From assembly GCA_022376465.1 (NCBI GenBank), contig JACDTU010000016.1:124001-188000 (forward strand): 64,000 nucleotides of DNA, read 5' to 3'. The notes beneath the pieces are model-generated. The model worked only from the letters and a program-made list of their open reading frames with translations, did no database searches and was not told where the DNA came from. The position numbers and the translations under genes are program-made. Source of the stretch: Cubamyces lactineus. Lineage: Eukaryota > Basidiomycota > Agaricomycetes > Polyporales > Polyporaceae. The first letter of the stretch is position 1. The number at the start of each line of letters is the position of its first letter. Shown in pieces: positions 53,000-64,000 of the stretch.

Positions 53000-54616
53000 A
53001 TGTCAGACCTTCCAGCTCCGTCGTCTACTGCGCCAGTCGGTGGCGTGTCTAGCAGGAAACGGCAGCGCGTCGAAGATGGCACAGAGGTATACGCTAGATG
53101 TTAGTGTCTCCCGTATGGAACACTGCTGACATGCATTCATACAGGACGCTAGGTCGACCGGCACTGGTGACACCACGAGCGCTACTCCAGCTGGGATAGT
53201 GCCGCCATTCGATGGTATTCCCGCCGCATTGAAGGTCATTCGTGCCATCGCAGAGGTGCGGGATCTCCCCGATCTTGGGGACTGTCCCACGATTTGGGCC
53301 GAGGAGGACGAGAAGATGCGCTCATATGGACCAAGCTCCAGTGACGATGAGGTCGAAGATGAAGACGACACTGACCGAACGGCCGAGGAACTGGAACGCA
53401 TACAACGAAATAAGGTATGCGACATACCCTTGCTGTCCACCTCCCTGGCTCTAAGCATCCCCGTCTCGCATAGGCCATCATCGCTCAGCTCAGCGCAATA
53501 CAAACGCGAAACTATGCTTCTGGTTGTCTCGCCGCGCCTTTCAGGTTACGTGTTTCCAGAGCAGGTTGCGAGTTCGAAGGTCCCATTGCGCCCTCCGTCC
53601 CGAGAATTGGACAAGGTGTTGATGAGGCAGTGAAGAGTCGTCTCCAGAAATGGTTTGACAATGCGGTCGTATCTGGCTACGGCGACGTGCAGGAGCAGGT
53701 CACCAAGATAGATGAAGGAGTCCGCGCGGCGCGCGAGATCAGCTCATCGCAGTTCGAAGTCGAGCCCGAGCTGCTCCGACGCATCGAAGAGCTCTGGTGC
53801 GAGCATTTTGTGCCTAGCTCTCACGTGCGCGCCGAGCCGTACAAGATCCATCTCTACGGAAAGAACGGGCATTTCAAGTTGCACCGAGACACGCCGGAAC
53901 ATGGGCTCGTCGGAACGTTCCTGCTCGGCCTAGGCGACACTACGTGTGGCGGGGGCTTGGTCGTCGAGGGCAAGGACTTGAGCGCGCATCCGGGCGAGTG
54001 GTGTGCCTTCTACCCTGACGTTCCGCACAAGGTGACACGTATTTGGGATGGACACCGAGCTGTGATCGCGTTCAAAATCTTCCGCACGCCCTCATCCACG
54101 GGAGAGACGGACAAGACTCGGCAGGTTCGTGCGCAAGTGCTCGAGGCCGTCAAGAAACTCGAGGCTCCCTACGGCATCCTCCTCGAGCACAAGTACGGCC
54201 TCGGGACGGAACAATTCAGCGGCTTTGACGCGATTGTGGCTGAATGCGTGCGTTCAGCGGTCCCCGCTGATTGCATGTATCAGCTGCCGGTTGTCGTCAA
54301 ATCAATTTCCTCGTGGGGTTCCAAGTCGCAATATGACTACTACGACGACTGGCGCCAGTCATGCAGCACCGCTGTCTACCCTTTCGCACGAGAGCACATC
54401 GACGCCCTGGTCTCCGGAGAGCGCAGATACAAGGAAGATCATGCGTACTATGGCCATCCTTGGCTCAGACGTGTGAAATTCACACGTCACGCAGTGTTGT
54501 ACCGGTCGCGCGACCAGTCGTGCGACCGACATAAAGTCGGGATGTCCGGACATATGGTCGGAAATGCGACCATGACTTTGCCCGATATGGCAAAGTCGGG
54601 TCCCTCAGGCGCTTAG
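53000..54616 (+). pseudogene. 2OG-Fe(II) dioxygenase paralog 1, split by a hAT insertion (5' part)
   Basis: The gene starts at ATG 53000 (MSDLPAPSSTAPVGGVSSRK). Two introns separate a disordered leader, PFDGIPAALKVIRAIAEVRD, and the catalytic part: YKIHLYGKNGHFKLHRDTP has the Fe ligands in HRD, and CAFYPDVPHKVTRIW carries the distal His. RAVIAFKIF has the Arg or Lys expected near the 2OG carboxylate. A C-terminal helical domain follows (LEHKYGLGTEQFSGFDAIVA). At 54471 the frame runs into the transposon after WLRRVK, adds about 40 foreign residues and stops at 54616. The catalytic core is intact, so a truncated enzyme may still be made. Family: prolyl-hydroxylase-like 2OG oxygenases common in basidiomycetes; substrate unknown. 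Compare the intact copy at 58919. Confidence 0.82.
54471..54478. repeat. hAT target duplication, left (GTGTGAAA)
   Basis: Eight bases, identical to 58342-58349. Confidence 0.85.
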
Positions 54617-57600
54617 TCCTGCGACCTACGTCTCCATACTGAACGCGACCTATAGGGCTGCAGATCACATTCAGTAGAAATAAAGATTATGATTGCATAA
54701 CATCGAGTGTCATCTCATCCAGTCCGAGGTCCCCATCCAGCCCATCCACGTTCTCATGACCCTCATCAACCACTTCTCCAGCGGCATCATAGTCCAGCAG
54801 TTCATAGAGCTCGAGCTCCTCGTCGAGGCCAAGGCTCGCAAAGCCTGCGATATGCTGCGCCCAGTGCGTTGAGTTAAAGTTGAATAGCGAGGCAATCGTT
54901 TTCTTGAATGGCTGCTCGAGGCCGTTGGCAACACGGTAGGCAGCGTGTGGGCGCAAATCGATGGGATCCATGTCATCGCGGTCTGCATTAGTGAGGGCTG
55001 CAGCGATAGCGTGAAGGTCACCAGTTGGTGAGCTGCCAGCGGTTGAATCAAAGGAGTACGCAAGAATGTCTTCCAATTCTTCATCCGACTCTGAAGCAGC
55101 TGACGGTGTTGGCGAGTCCACGGTCATGCTGGGGCCGGGGTCGGACTCGGAGGTGGTGGCTGTCGGCACGGCTGCAGCTGGCGGAGTGACTGATGAACCT
55201 TCAGCAGCTGGTTTGCCGCAGTGCCGCTTCAGGCGTTCCTTCACGTCGTGGGTGCGAACGTACTCGTCACGGAGATGCATCTTCAGTTCCGCCAGTGTTG
55301 TAAGTGTTGTTGTGCTCATGCGATTCCGAAGACGTGTCAGCAGTTGTCCGAAGACACTGAAGAGACGTTCACATGAAGCTGAGTTGGCGCAAACAGAGAG
55401 GAGACGGTGCGCGAGGATCGCGAGCGGTCGCATGGGCTTGTCGGGGCTGCTACTTCCCTTCCAAATGTCGAGCGGGTCAACCGCAGTCCTCTGCTATGTG
55501 TGAGCATAGAATGCTGTAGTTGATTGGCGATAGCTAAACGTACCTCAGATCTAGCGGTCTCAACCCATCGCTCCACATAGTTGTCAAGATGTTGAAACCG
55601 CCCTTGTCGCCGAAAATAGTCTTGTATGTCCTTCTTCAAGTCGACGGGTGCGTCGGACTGGAAGAACCGCTTCCATAGTCTGCTCAGTAGCATCTCGAGC
55701 TCGATCTCGCTGAATTCCGGGAGATCTGCAAATGGCTGGAGCTTGTACATGGGATTTAGTATGACCGCTGCAATAAAAACAACTTGGTCGGCTTTGGACC
55801 AACGCAGCTCGATGGACTTGAGCACCGCATCCACAGCAACCTCGTCGTGGACGTCAAGAGGGAGACTAGAGAAGCGGTGGTAGAGGAACCCAAAAATGAG
55901 GAGCACTTGGTCGAGGCGTGCATTAGATGCCTGAGCCACATTTGCAGCGATGGCAAGCGGTTCGAGATGGAGCTTGATGCTGTGAATAACAGAAGGTCAG
56001 CTACACATGGCTTGCAGCAGCAGTGTATTCACGTAGCGGACTGACCAGTTCAACGAATGCCAGAATGTACCATCTTGCATAAGAGCGATCATGCGCCTTG
56101 CCTTGATCTTTGACTCCTTCTTTTTGAGGCCAGCCATGAACGTTGAGACACCACGGAGTTCGTCCTCTGCAAGGATCGTCTTGAGCGCTGATTGGAGCTC
56201 TAAGAGCCGCTTGATGGCAAGGTAGTGGGACGTCCATCGAGTTTTGACTGCTCGAATCACGGTGACCGCTGTCTTGCCATGCTCGGCTTGGACAGCACGT
56301 AAGCGAGCGAGAGCGAATGTACGCATTCGCAGCCATGTGATAAGCTCCTCGGCGTTGTCAGTGAACTTCAGTAGGGTACTCTTGCTTTTGAGGTAGTCCC
56401 CGACGATGAGATTGATCTGTGGAGTTAAGATATTATAAATCGCAGTAAATGCCATCGGAGCGGATGAATACCTGATGGGCATAGCAATCTAACACAATTA
56501 GGTGGGGATACTTGGCGAGGAGGGCAAGGCGCGCTGCACGGGACTCTCCAGCTGCGTCCGATGTGAACGCAACAATTACAACCTTCCAGACGTCGCCAAG
56601 GGTCTTGAGTGTATCCTCGATATGCTTCAAGAAGTTCGCAGCTGTCTTGCGCTCATCGGATGTGTCGATGACCCGTATCGTGTGAACCTAAACAAAGGTA
56701 GTGTCAGTCGGGAGTACTTCAACTAGATGGCCCGGACGTACCTCACGCTTGGCCGTCATCATAAACGCGACGAGGTGATGATTGTTGATCCCCGTCCATC
56801 CGTCGCCTTGCACAGTCGCCTCAGCTCCTTCCGTCCGTGTAATCGCCTGGCCACGGAAGAACTTGACCTCATCGCGGAGAAGGCGTGAGGTTAGGACACG
56901 GCGAGAGGGCGGCTTTGCAGGAGAGATGAACTCGTCGCAGATTGACAGCCACGCGGGGTTCTGAACCCAAGAAAGTGGAAGGTTTGCAGATGCTGTAAGC
57001 CGGGCGACCAAAGATTCGAACCGATGCTGACGCTCAGCTGACCAGGGAGGTGCAGTAGAATATGGGGAGGGATAAGGGCGAAGACGACTTGCCGAACGTT
57101 CGTTTCGGAGGTTGCTGCTTGATCGTCGCACTAGGCCAGCCTGCGGGTGTCCAGAGGGGCCAAACGGGTGGTCCTGGGGCGGCAGTTGTGCGGAGCTAGA
57201 AGGACCCGGACTTGCAGAAGAGGACGCAGGTCGCGACCACGGGCTCGGTGCACGACTTGCAGAGGCAGGGCTAGGAGATGCTTGTGGTGAATACATCCAC
57301 CGGCCCGGGTTTGCAAAGTTCACAGATAAGGGGGTTAACGAAGGGGCTGTACCGGGGTGTGTGTGTTGCAACCCTGACGGACCAGCGCCAGGGGTTTGGA
57401 GATGCTCTCCACCAGCATACGACGGGACAGGTTGGTAGGGCCCTTGTGGTGCCATTTGAATAGAAGCGAGATCGTCGAGAGGGGGCGCAGTGAAGACGGT
57501 CTGGTCAGGGTCGGTCAGATTATCTGGGTCTGGATATTGGTCGCGAGCTTTCTGATTGCGTGCGCCGGATTCCTGCTTTGCCCGTTTACGAACGTCAGGG

Positions 57601-58341
57601 GGCTGGTGAGTGCAGTGCTTGAGATGAACCAGCAGGGTTGTGCTTCGACTACTGAGATAACCCCGATCCTTCTCCTTCTGCATGTTCAGGGTCCACACTG
57701 TGCAGCGGATCAGTTGGGCGGCGCGAGCATATCTGAGATTCACATACGGTATGCAACAATCGAATCTACCGTTCGAACGGACCCGCGTTCATTGCGTCCT
57801 ACTTCCGCTTCATCCTGCTTCTGGATCTCGGCGATGTTGGCGTTCATGCATTCTATGCAGTAAACCTTCGTCTTCTGGCCGGAAAGCTCCGAGTCCTGGG
57901 ACCTCGAGGCATGCCCGGGGTGGTCATGGAAGTGGCTTCTCCACCAGGACTTCTTTGCGCCGTTGTATCTTTGAGGCGGGTCGGGCGGCATTGACAGGGA
58001 AATTGGAGGGCGTGGAAGGTGAGGTGGAGGTGAGTACTAACAAAGCTCGCATTCCGCATCTAGAGGCTACTCTACATTGATACCAGTGGCTACTGACACG
58101 TTCCATCAGGATACACGAGCAAGAGTGGCTCGTGGTCGTAGGGCAAGCTGCTAAGGGCACACGTCCCGAGGTAGACTCGGAGAGATAACCGTTGGGCGCC
58201 CCCGGCCGGTCCGAACATATCCGGGTCGCATTGGGGCGTGGGTAAAGTCGGGTCGTTTCATGGTCGGCATGTCGGTCGCACGACTAGTCGCAAGGTCGTC
58301 CATGCGACCACACGACCAGGCCGCACGACCGTACAACACTG
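54479..58341. mobile_element. hAT-family DNA transposon
   Basis: About 3.86 kb. The terminal repeats read inward as CAGTGTTGTAC followed by GGTCG (left 54492-54508 with one extra C; right 58326-58341). Both ends have subterminal arrays of GGTCGCACGAC-like motifs, typical of transposase binding in hATs. An 8 bp duplication flanks it. The left terminus proper starts at 54492, and the 13 bases 54479-54491 between it and the duplication are an inverted copy of the flank plus ACG. A transposase lies on the minus strand. Inserted into the C-terminal coding part of a 2OG dioxygenase gene. Confidence 0.88.
54687..57991 (-). CDS. hAT transposase
   Basis: An RNase H-like cut-and-paste transposase. From ATG 57991 (MPPDPPQRYNGAKKSWW) a BED-type finger reads KVYCIEC and, after an intron, LLVHLKHC. 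A Pro/Ser-rich linker follows, then the catalytic domain: GDGWTGINNHHLVAFMM (first Asp), VLDCYAHQV (the CxxH region with the second Asp). The C-terminus has the hallmark dimerisation block NSASCERLFSVFGQLLTRLR with the catalytic Glu, ending ELKMHLRDEY and an acidic tail to 54687. About five introns at positions such as 57740, 56690, 56430 and 55990. All three acidic positions are visible and I see no frame break, so the element may be autonomous. Confidence 0.87.
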
Positions 58342-58349
58342 GTGTGAAA
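58342..58349. repeat. hAT target duplication, right (GTGTGAAA)
   Basis: Matches 54471-54478. Confidence 0.85.
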
Positions 58350-58544
58350 AACGTTCCCTTCTTTAGTCTCGATACCTCTCGAACCATGGCCACGGTTCAT
58401 AGCGAAGAGCATGAGACATGCAACTATGTCGGGAACGAGGCGCAGGAGTGGATGGCCGACAGTGTGTACTTGTCGTACGCATTGATCGTCGCGCAAGCGA
58501 TATCGGCCACAGGTGCTGCAGAGAAGGCGTCGAGTAGCGACTAG
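58350..58544 (+). pseudogene. 2OG dioxygenase paralog 1, displaced 3' part
   Basis: Starting after the right target duplication the frame reads NVPFFSLDTSRTMATVHSEE, then ETCNYVGNEAQEW and VYLSYALIVAQAIS, with a stop at 58544. It corresponds exactly to the last 65 or so residues of paralog 2 (PFFSLDLSRAA, ETCNYVGNEAQEW). It is the severed end of the gene at 53000. Confidence 0.85.
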
Positions 58545-58918
58545 GATTGAACTTGACATGTAATGATGGTTTGATATCGACGTTTGATCAATACCACCTT
58601 GTCCTAGAGGTATTGGCGTAGAGTGTTGAATACTCTGGATGAAACGTATCCGTCTTGGCCGCGTAACGGCACGCAGTTGAGCGTGATGTCTGAGCCTCAA
58701 GCGCCGAATTAGGTGTCTAGAGAGTCTAGGCTCCAGTCACATTGTACGTGCCTATATACGTACCATCATCATCGGAACCAACCATCTAGCATCGGAGTCT
58801 ACGCATGAACTTCCCCATCAAAACGTTTGCAGCTCGTTTGTATCTTGCGTGCATGCGTGTACGGCCCCAGTGAGCAGCTGAGCGAGCGACGCCTCTCGCT
58901 GGAACCTCCATCATCACT
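58545..58918. promoter_or_regulatory. Spacer and promoter of the second 2OG dioxygenase
   Basis: A 374 bp spacer. A TATA-like CTATATACG lies at about 58751-58759, some 160 bp before the start codon. Confidence 0.45.
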
Positions 58919-60651
58919 ATGACAGGCGAAATAACCCCGTCTACAACGACCCCTCTAGGGATTGTTTCTGAACTTCCCGACCCTCTCGCTGGGAATGCAA
59001 GTCAGCACAATGACGCTGGACGTCAACAGGTGAGTAATAGAGATCCGTCACGATCCTGCCTATGCACCACATAGCTAATTATAAGATAGGATAGAACTAG
59101 TGACATAGCGAATGCTGGCGCGATCCCGGAACCCACAATATTCGCCCCGCCACACGAGGATATCCCAGCTGCATTGCGTATCATACGAGCCATCGAGAAC
59201 GTATGGCGGCTGCCGGAAATAGGCGACTGCCCCACCATAGACGCTGAGCAAGATAAGAGGATGCGGCTCAGTCAACCCTACGAAGTTAGACGGCGGGTTC
59301 ACGAAGAAGAAGCGTTTGAAGAACATGATAGTCGAGGTAACTTCACGCCTGAGAACATCAAGCGGAGGAAGCACAACGCAGTACGTCAGACCACCTCGAT
59401 CCGATTGCACCGCTTACGATTGCAACCCCTCGTACTGTACCTCACATACAGGAACTTGTCGAGCAGCTCACCAAGATTGGGGCTGAGTTCCGCAACTATG
59501 CTTCAGGCCACCTCGATGCGCCATTTACCTTGCGTATCACCAGAGCAGGCTGCGAGTTCGATGGTTCCATTGCGCCCTCCGTCCCGAAATCCCGGTACGA
59601 TGTTGACGAAGCAGTGAAGAGTCGTTTGCAGAAATGGTTCGACAATGCGGCCGTATCTGGCTACGGCGACGTGCAGGAGCAGGTCACCAAGGTCGACGAA
59701 GAAGTTCGAGCGGCACGCGAGATCACCTCGACGGGGTTTCAAGTCGAACCTGAGCTCCTCCGCCGTGTCGAACAACTCTGGTGCGGGCACTTTGTCCCGG
59801 GTTCCAATGTCCGCGCCGAGCCGTACAAGATTCATCTCTACGGCCCAGACGGGCATTTCCGGTCGCATAGGGATACCCCACAGCACGGACTGGTTGGCAC
59901 GTTCCTCCTTGGCTTGGGGGACACTGCATTGGATGGCGGCCTTGTCATTGAGGACGAGGAAATGGGAGCCGATCCTGGTCAATGGTGTGCGTTCTACCCC
60001 GATGTGCCCCATGAAGTGAAGAGTCTGTACAATGGCTACCGGGCCACGATAGCGTTCAAGATCTTCCGCGAGCTGTCATCCACTGGAGAGACGACGAAGA
60101 CGCGCGAGGTCCGCGCACAGGTGTTGGAAATCATCAAGAAGCTCGAGGCATCCTATGCTATTCTTCTAGAGCACAAGTACGGCCTCAGCACGGAACAGTT
60201 CAACGGTTTCGACGCGATTGTGGCAGATTGTGTGCGCTCACTTGCCACAGTCCGCACGTACCATCTCCCCGTCGTCATCGAATCCCGCTCCTTCTGGGGG
60301 TCGAGCTCCCGGGGAGACCCTTCTGAGGACTGGCATATGGCATGCTCGACAACCGTCTATCCTTTTGCCCGCGGTTATATCGACGCATTGACCGACACTC
60401 AATCATCGCGACTTAGCGACGGTGCGAGTCATGCGCGTTGTGGCTGCCCGTGGCTGGACGGCGTGGAAGGCCTACCGTTCTTCAGTCTCGACCTCTCCCG
60501 CGCTGCAATTTCGATTCGCAATGAGGAACGAGAGACTTGCAACTACGTTGGGAACGAGGCCCAGGAGTGGGAGGAGGAAAGCGTGTACCTATCGCATGCT
60601 CTGATAGCTCTGCCTGCTCTTGCAGCGACTCGAGATGCGGACAAGGAGTGA
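58919..60651 (+). CDS. 2OG-Fe(II) dioxygenase paralog 2 (intact)
   Basis: The intact member of a tandem pair, about 530 residues. From ATG 58919: MTGEITPSTTTPLGIVSELP. Exon 2 gives HEDIPAALRIIRAIENVWRL and GDCPTIDAEQDKRMR. The long last exon starts ELVEQLTKIGAEFRNYASG and carries YKIHLYGPDGHFRSHRDTPQ (HxD ligands), GLVGTFLLGLGDTALDGGLV, CAFYPDVPHEVKSLYNGYRA (distal His, and Arg for 2OG). The C-terminal domain is LEHKYGLSTEQFNGFDAIVA, then DGVEGLPFFSLDLSR and CNYVGNEAQEW, stop at 60651. Two introns, with the same exon pattern as paralog 1, so the pair arose by duplication. The HxD...H core makes catalysis likely. The family is broader than prolyl hydroxylases, and the substrate (protein, small molecule or nucleic acid) is open. 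Confidence 0.85.
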
Positions 60652-61672
60652 GGTAGATGTACTATCGCGTTCAGCAGGGCTGATGCTGACTGGGCGCCCA
60701 AACGTATCGCAATGTTGAATGTTAAACTTTCGTAGGCTAGAATATGTAGGAATCAAGTCTCTCCCCCGACTCTGGACTTACAAGCGCGCTGGTGATCGTA
60801 CTACTGACCTCATTAGCCACATTGAACCGGCGAGTTATATCTCTTGTCCAAGATCGATACATACGTCACGTCGATCTCTACATGTTGTACATATAGTGGA
60901 TGGAATGCATAGATGTGGCCCAGACCATCACGCTCGTACAGAACACGACATACGATCGCGACGAGAGCCCATCGGCCAGCCAGACGAACGCTTCGAGGTC
61001 TCTCGAGGGCCGCGCGCGTCCGACACATCTCATTATATCAAGAACAGAAAACATTACTGCTGCATAGGACCATAGGTACTGGCATGCATCATCGAGGGCG
61101 TTCCCTCCCCGAGGCCCCATGGCCATCGACCGCGATTACAACCAAGAGAGTGAACGGAGTGGGGGGGAAGGAAACCGGGGGAAGGGTGGGGGAATACGGT
61201 AGTAGAAGTAGTAATAGTAAGTAGTACGTGGAGGACGTCCGAGTGGGAGGAGCGAAGGCGTGAAGTGCGTGGGTGTGTGAGTGTATGTGCGTACGTGCGT
61301 ACGACGGCCCACCGCGGGGACTTCCTTGTCCCACAGCTGCCGGTCCCGGAGTCCCAGTGGCGGCTAGCCGGGAGAGAGAAAGTCTTGCATGGTATCTCGA
61401 CCGCGTCCCCCTCCCCCCGTGATGCTGCCCTCTCTTCTCACCCTCGACACACCCTTTTGTTGATTAATAATTTTCTCTCTCTGGCTCCCCGGTACGCACG
61501 CATACATGCACGCACTCCACGCGATCTGAAGGCCGAACTGCGAAGTCCACCGTGTCGTGTCAACCACCAAACGAACCGCACCCTGTCCGCCCAAGAGGAC
61601 CGGGCAGGCGTTCGTCGATGTGTCGACACCGAGCACCTTGAATCATCCACCCGCCTTCTCCCTGCCCGCGCA
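60652..61672. other. Intergenic, about 1 kb
   Basis: No gene seen. It contains short GT-rich simple sequence near 61265-61305 (GTGCGTACGTGCGTACG) and AGTAGTA-type repeats near 61200-61225. It probably holds the 3' ends of both neighbours. Confidence 0.5.
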
Positions 61673-63141
61673 CTAATCTCGTATCGCAGCCTCTGCACAA
61701 CGCATAGTCCCAATCAGTCACCTTCGCGCGCGACAGCAAGATGCAAACAGCAGCAAACGACGTACTGAAGAACTCATACGAGAGCCAGCACAGCGCATTG
61801 CTCGGCATGAACGTGAGCACGCGCGGCGCCAAGCCACGGGCAAAGCCCTTGAGCCCATCCCGGGTCCATATTATCCGGAACGCGTCCGCGAGGCCCTTAC
61901 AATGCCTGATCTCCGGGTCGGCCGACGTCCCCCGCGTCTGCAAGATCGTCTTCGCCACGTCCAGTGGTGTGGTCACTGCGCCCGCGACGGCACCAGCGAG
62001 ACCACCCGCGACGATGTGCGTCGCGGGCGAATACACGCCGACAGGGTTGAGGAACGCCTTGAGCTGCTCGTATACGGTGAACTGCACCGCCGTGAACGGT
62101 ACCGTCATCGTGAGCGTCGTCGGATACGAGACGTAAAACGCGCTGAGGCCCTCATTCCGGTACACTGTCCGTGCGCACACGATCGCTGACCGGAACTCAG
62201 ACTTGTGTAGCTGCATTCGTTGCTTGATCACTATGCGGCAGGTAAGCGGATGCGGGCGTCGAGTTGAAGGCCGGTAGGGATTTCCGCGCGGTAAGGGAGA
62301 AAGGCAAAGGCGTCGGATGCACGGTTATTCGAGAGGGCAGCGGACATCTCACCGTCGAAGGGGTTCATGAGCGCGTCGCTCGCGATCGTGGCTGATGCTC
62401 CTGCCAATGCTAGATTTCATGCGTATTGCACATAGCGTATTTCGGTCCGTTTGAGCATATTTCGTCAGAGCAAATGCGTAAGAGATGCAGAGCTAGTCGT
62501 CAGGATACCACGGCTGGTAAGAACGCGAAGGACGGGAGTACGTACACGTCGCTATCCACTGATTGCTCGCGCCCTCGACGTTGCCACCCGCAAACTCCTT
62601 CACGAGTTCGTATGCGCCGAAGTGCACGGCGTGTGCGGGGCCGGCACCCATGATGACAGACGACACGCCGCGCCAGAGCGCGCGCATGCCCTCCGTCGAC
62701 GATATCCGTGTGAACGCGTTCCCGACACCGGTGTACACCGCTGCGGGCGACGTCGCGAACACTTGCATACGCGTCTGGCGGGTGAACGAGCGGGCGCGCG
62801 ATGGGACATGGCAAAGTGAGAGATGGTGCGCGTGTCAGTCTTGTGCAGAAACTCGCATGGAGCGACCGACAACGAGAGGAGGAAACGTACTTTGATGCTG
62901 TCTACTGGGAACATCACAGCGTGCTCTGTGATTCCAGCCTGTACGCGACGTCTTTCAGTCTCCTTTCTTGAGCTGTATGGCTGGCTCAGAACTTACAAGA
63001 GCACCTGCTGCCATGTTGACCTGCAGGACATCCGGTCAGCGATTCACGATACACGCCATCCACGCGCATGTGAAAGAAACGCACTCCAAGGCCCGCGTTG
63101 GGCGAAAGACCCTCGTACTCGATTTCCTCGATGACCTCCAT
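61673..63141 (-). CDS. Mitochondrial iron carrier, mitoferrin/MRS3-MRS4 type
   Basis: An inner-membrane solute carrier of three repeats, expected to import iron for Fe-S and haem synthesis. From ATG 63141: MEVIEEIEYEGLSPNAGLGV, then NMAAGALAGITEHAVMFPVD with motif PVDSIKTRMQ. Repeat 1 continues AMRALWRGVSSVIMGAGPAH and FGAYELVKEF. Repeat 2 has LMNPFDVIKQRMQLHKSEF formed across an intron, then NEGLSAFYVSYPTTLTMTVP. Repeat 3 has TTPLDVAKTILQTRG and GLKGFARGLAPRVLTFMPSN, ending SYEFFKAAIRD at 61673. The three Px[DE]xx[KR] motifs are complete. The GAGPAHAVHFGAYE block is typical of MRS3/4 and mitoferrin. Five or so introns. Confidence 0.93.
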
Positions 63142-63915
63142 CGCGGTCAAGACACAAAGTGGCGATTGAGCGGGCTCGCAAGATCGTCAATTGCAGATGT
63201 CTAGTGTGGCGTTGCTATCACCGTCGCCGCCGTGGTCGTGGTCGTGGAACACGAAAAGGGAGCGGTGTGTACGGGCGAGGGTGAGAACGATGTCCTGGCC
63301 TCGGATGCGAGCTTGGGAGGTGCTCGGGGCTATATAGGACGGCACTGGCGAGCGCTGGGCAGGGCAGCACACGGGGGGCCTGAGGGAGGGCTGAGGCTGA
63401 GAAAAGGACGGAGGTGCGTGGCAAGGGGAGGAGAGCCGACTGTCGCAGCTCGACCAGCGCCGGGCTTTTGGCCTCTGTCTGTCCTCGCTCTCAGCCACTC
63501 ATAGTCACACCCACTCCCCTCCCAGCCAATCCCAGCACGTCCTCTCTCCCGGCCAATCACCTTCGGCCGACGTCCCGGTTCAGTACACTCCTCCTATCGC
63601 TAAAACACACAAATCGTGCACGGGAAAAAAGAGGAACCATATCTAGGAGTCTCCAGGAATACCATGACTGGTCGTTTGTCTAGTCAAACACTCGCGTTTT
63701 ACCATTAGTACACTACTCATACTACCTGCCCTTCGAGCTCAGCCGTTCGACTCGAGCTCATGTGGCGTTCTACATCACGGCTTACTATACACGCAGCCTT
63801 TTGGGTCATGCTTCTCCTTCTCCACCACCATACCGCCCGCTGCGGCCGATATGACGCGCATTCCGTACGCCTCCGGCGAGGCAGCAAGGTTCAGCGGACA
63901 GCGACCAAGTCGGAT
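63142..63915. promoter_or_regulatory. Promoter of the iron carrier, and 3' flank of the next gene
   Basis: A palindromic TATA element (CTATATAG) at 63330-63337 lies about 190 bp upstream of the carrier start codon. No gene recognised. Confidence 0.5.
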
Positions 63916-64000
63916 TCAAGCTTGCTGTTGCGCAGCCTCGGCACGCTTCTTCGCCTTGGCCTCCTCAGCCAGGCGGTCGTGCTCCTCGATATCCCTGTCA
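63916..64000 (-). CDS. C-terminal end of an unidentified gene, cut by the right edge
   Basis: On the minus strand the last 27 codons read DIEEHDRLAEEAKAKKRAEA then AQQQA and the stop at 63916. The charged, Ala/Lys/Glu-rich helix resembles the tail of many cytosolic proteins and does not identify the gene. Confidence 0.5.
   Translation of the reverse strand, partial: DRDIEEHDRLAEEAKAKKRAEAAQQQA

Noticed and set aside
57001..57030. tRNA-like GATTCGAACC sequence
   Set aside because: It lies in hAT transposase coding sequence and has no cloverleaf around it. No tRNA was found elsewhere.
53000..60651. TET/JBP-type base-modifying dioxygenases
   Set aside because: The core is an HRD...H double-stranded beta helix common to many families, and I see no specific TET/JBP element. 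Left as generic 2OG oxygenases.

Overview
The window is nuclear DNA from a filamentous basidiomycete, most likely an Agaricomycete such as a polypore. The evidence is dense genes broken by many 45-70 nt GT-AG introns, GC-rich coding sequence, and families typical of these fungi (DUF6533 membrane protein, DUF6589 protein, multi-copy 2OG dioxygenases, fungal opsin-like relic, SQEV-type H2A). All exon joins were read by eye from splice sites and family motifs, so gene ends are firmer than individual intron borders.

Region 1 (1-20.3 kb) is mostly housekeeping: an ER J-protein cut by the left edge, an FBXO9/Hrt3-like F-box protein, a DUF2015 protein divergent from EMC5, histone H2A divergent from an M50B-type membrane protease, FIS1 divergent from COX23, a DUF6533 multi-span protein, and an intron-rich amidase. 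Several of these pairs share 200-360 bp promoters.

Region 2 (20.3-40 kb) opens with about 5.3 kb in which I find no gene. It continues with U2AF65 divergent from an SLC35F-type transporter, a decayed opsin-like fragment, two proteins I cannot name, and a carboxypeptidase S.

Region 3 (40-46.2 kb) is a complete mobile element of about 6.17 kb. It has about 280 bp terminal inverted repeats and a perfect 9 bp target duplication. Two convergent genes lie inside: a DUF6589 protein (candidate transposase) and a RecQ-like helicase ending in a TAF1-type zinc knuckle. It sits about 330 bp upstream of the start codon of a TEY-class MAP kinase of the Slt2/Mpk1 cell-wall-integrity type. This is the most interesting feature of the window.

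Region 4 (46.2-61 kb) has the MAP kinase, the Fe-S scaffold NBP35, a WD40 protein resembling PAAF1/Rpn14, and two tandem 2OG-Fe(II) dioxygenase paralogs. The first paralog is split by a hAT transposon of about 3.85 kb with an 8 bp target duplication and an odd palindromic left junction.

Region 5 (61-64 kb) has an MRS3/4-type mitochondrial iron carrier and the last codons of a further gene at the right edge.
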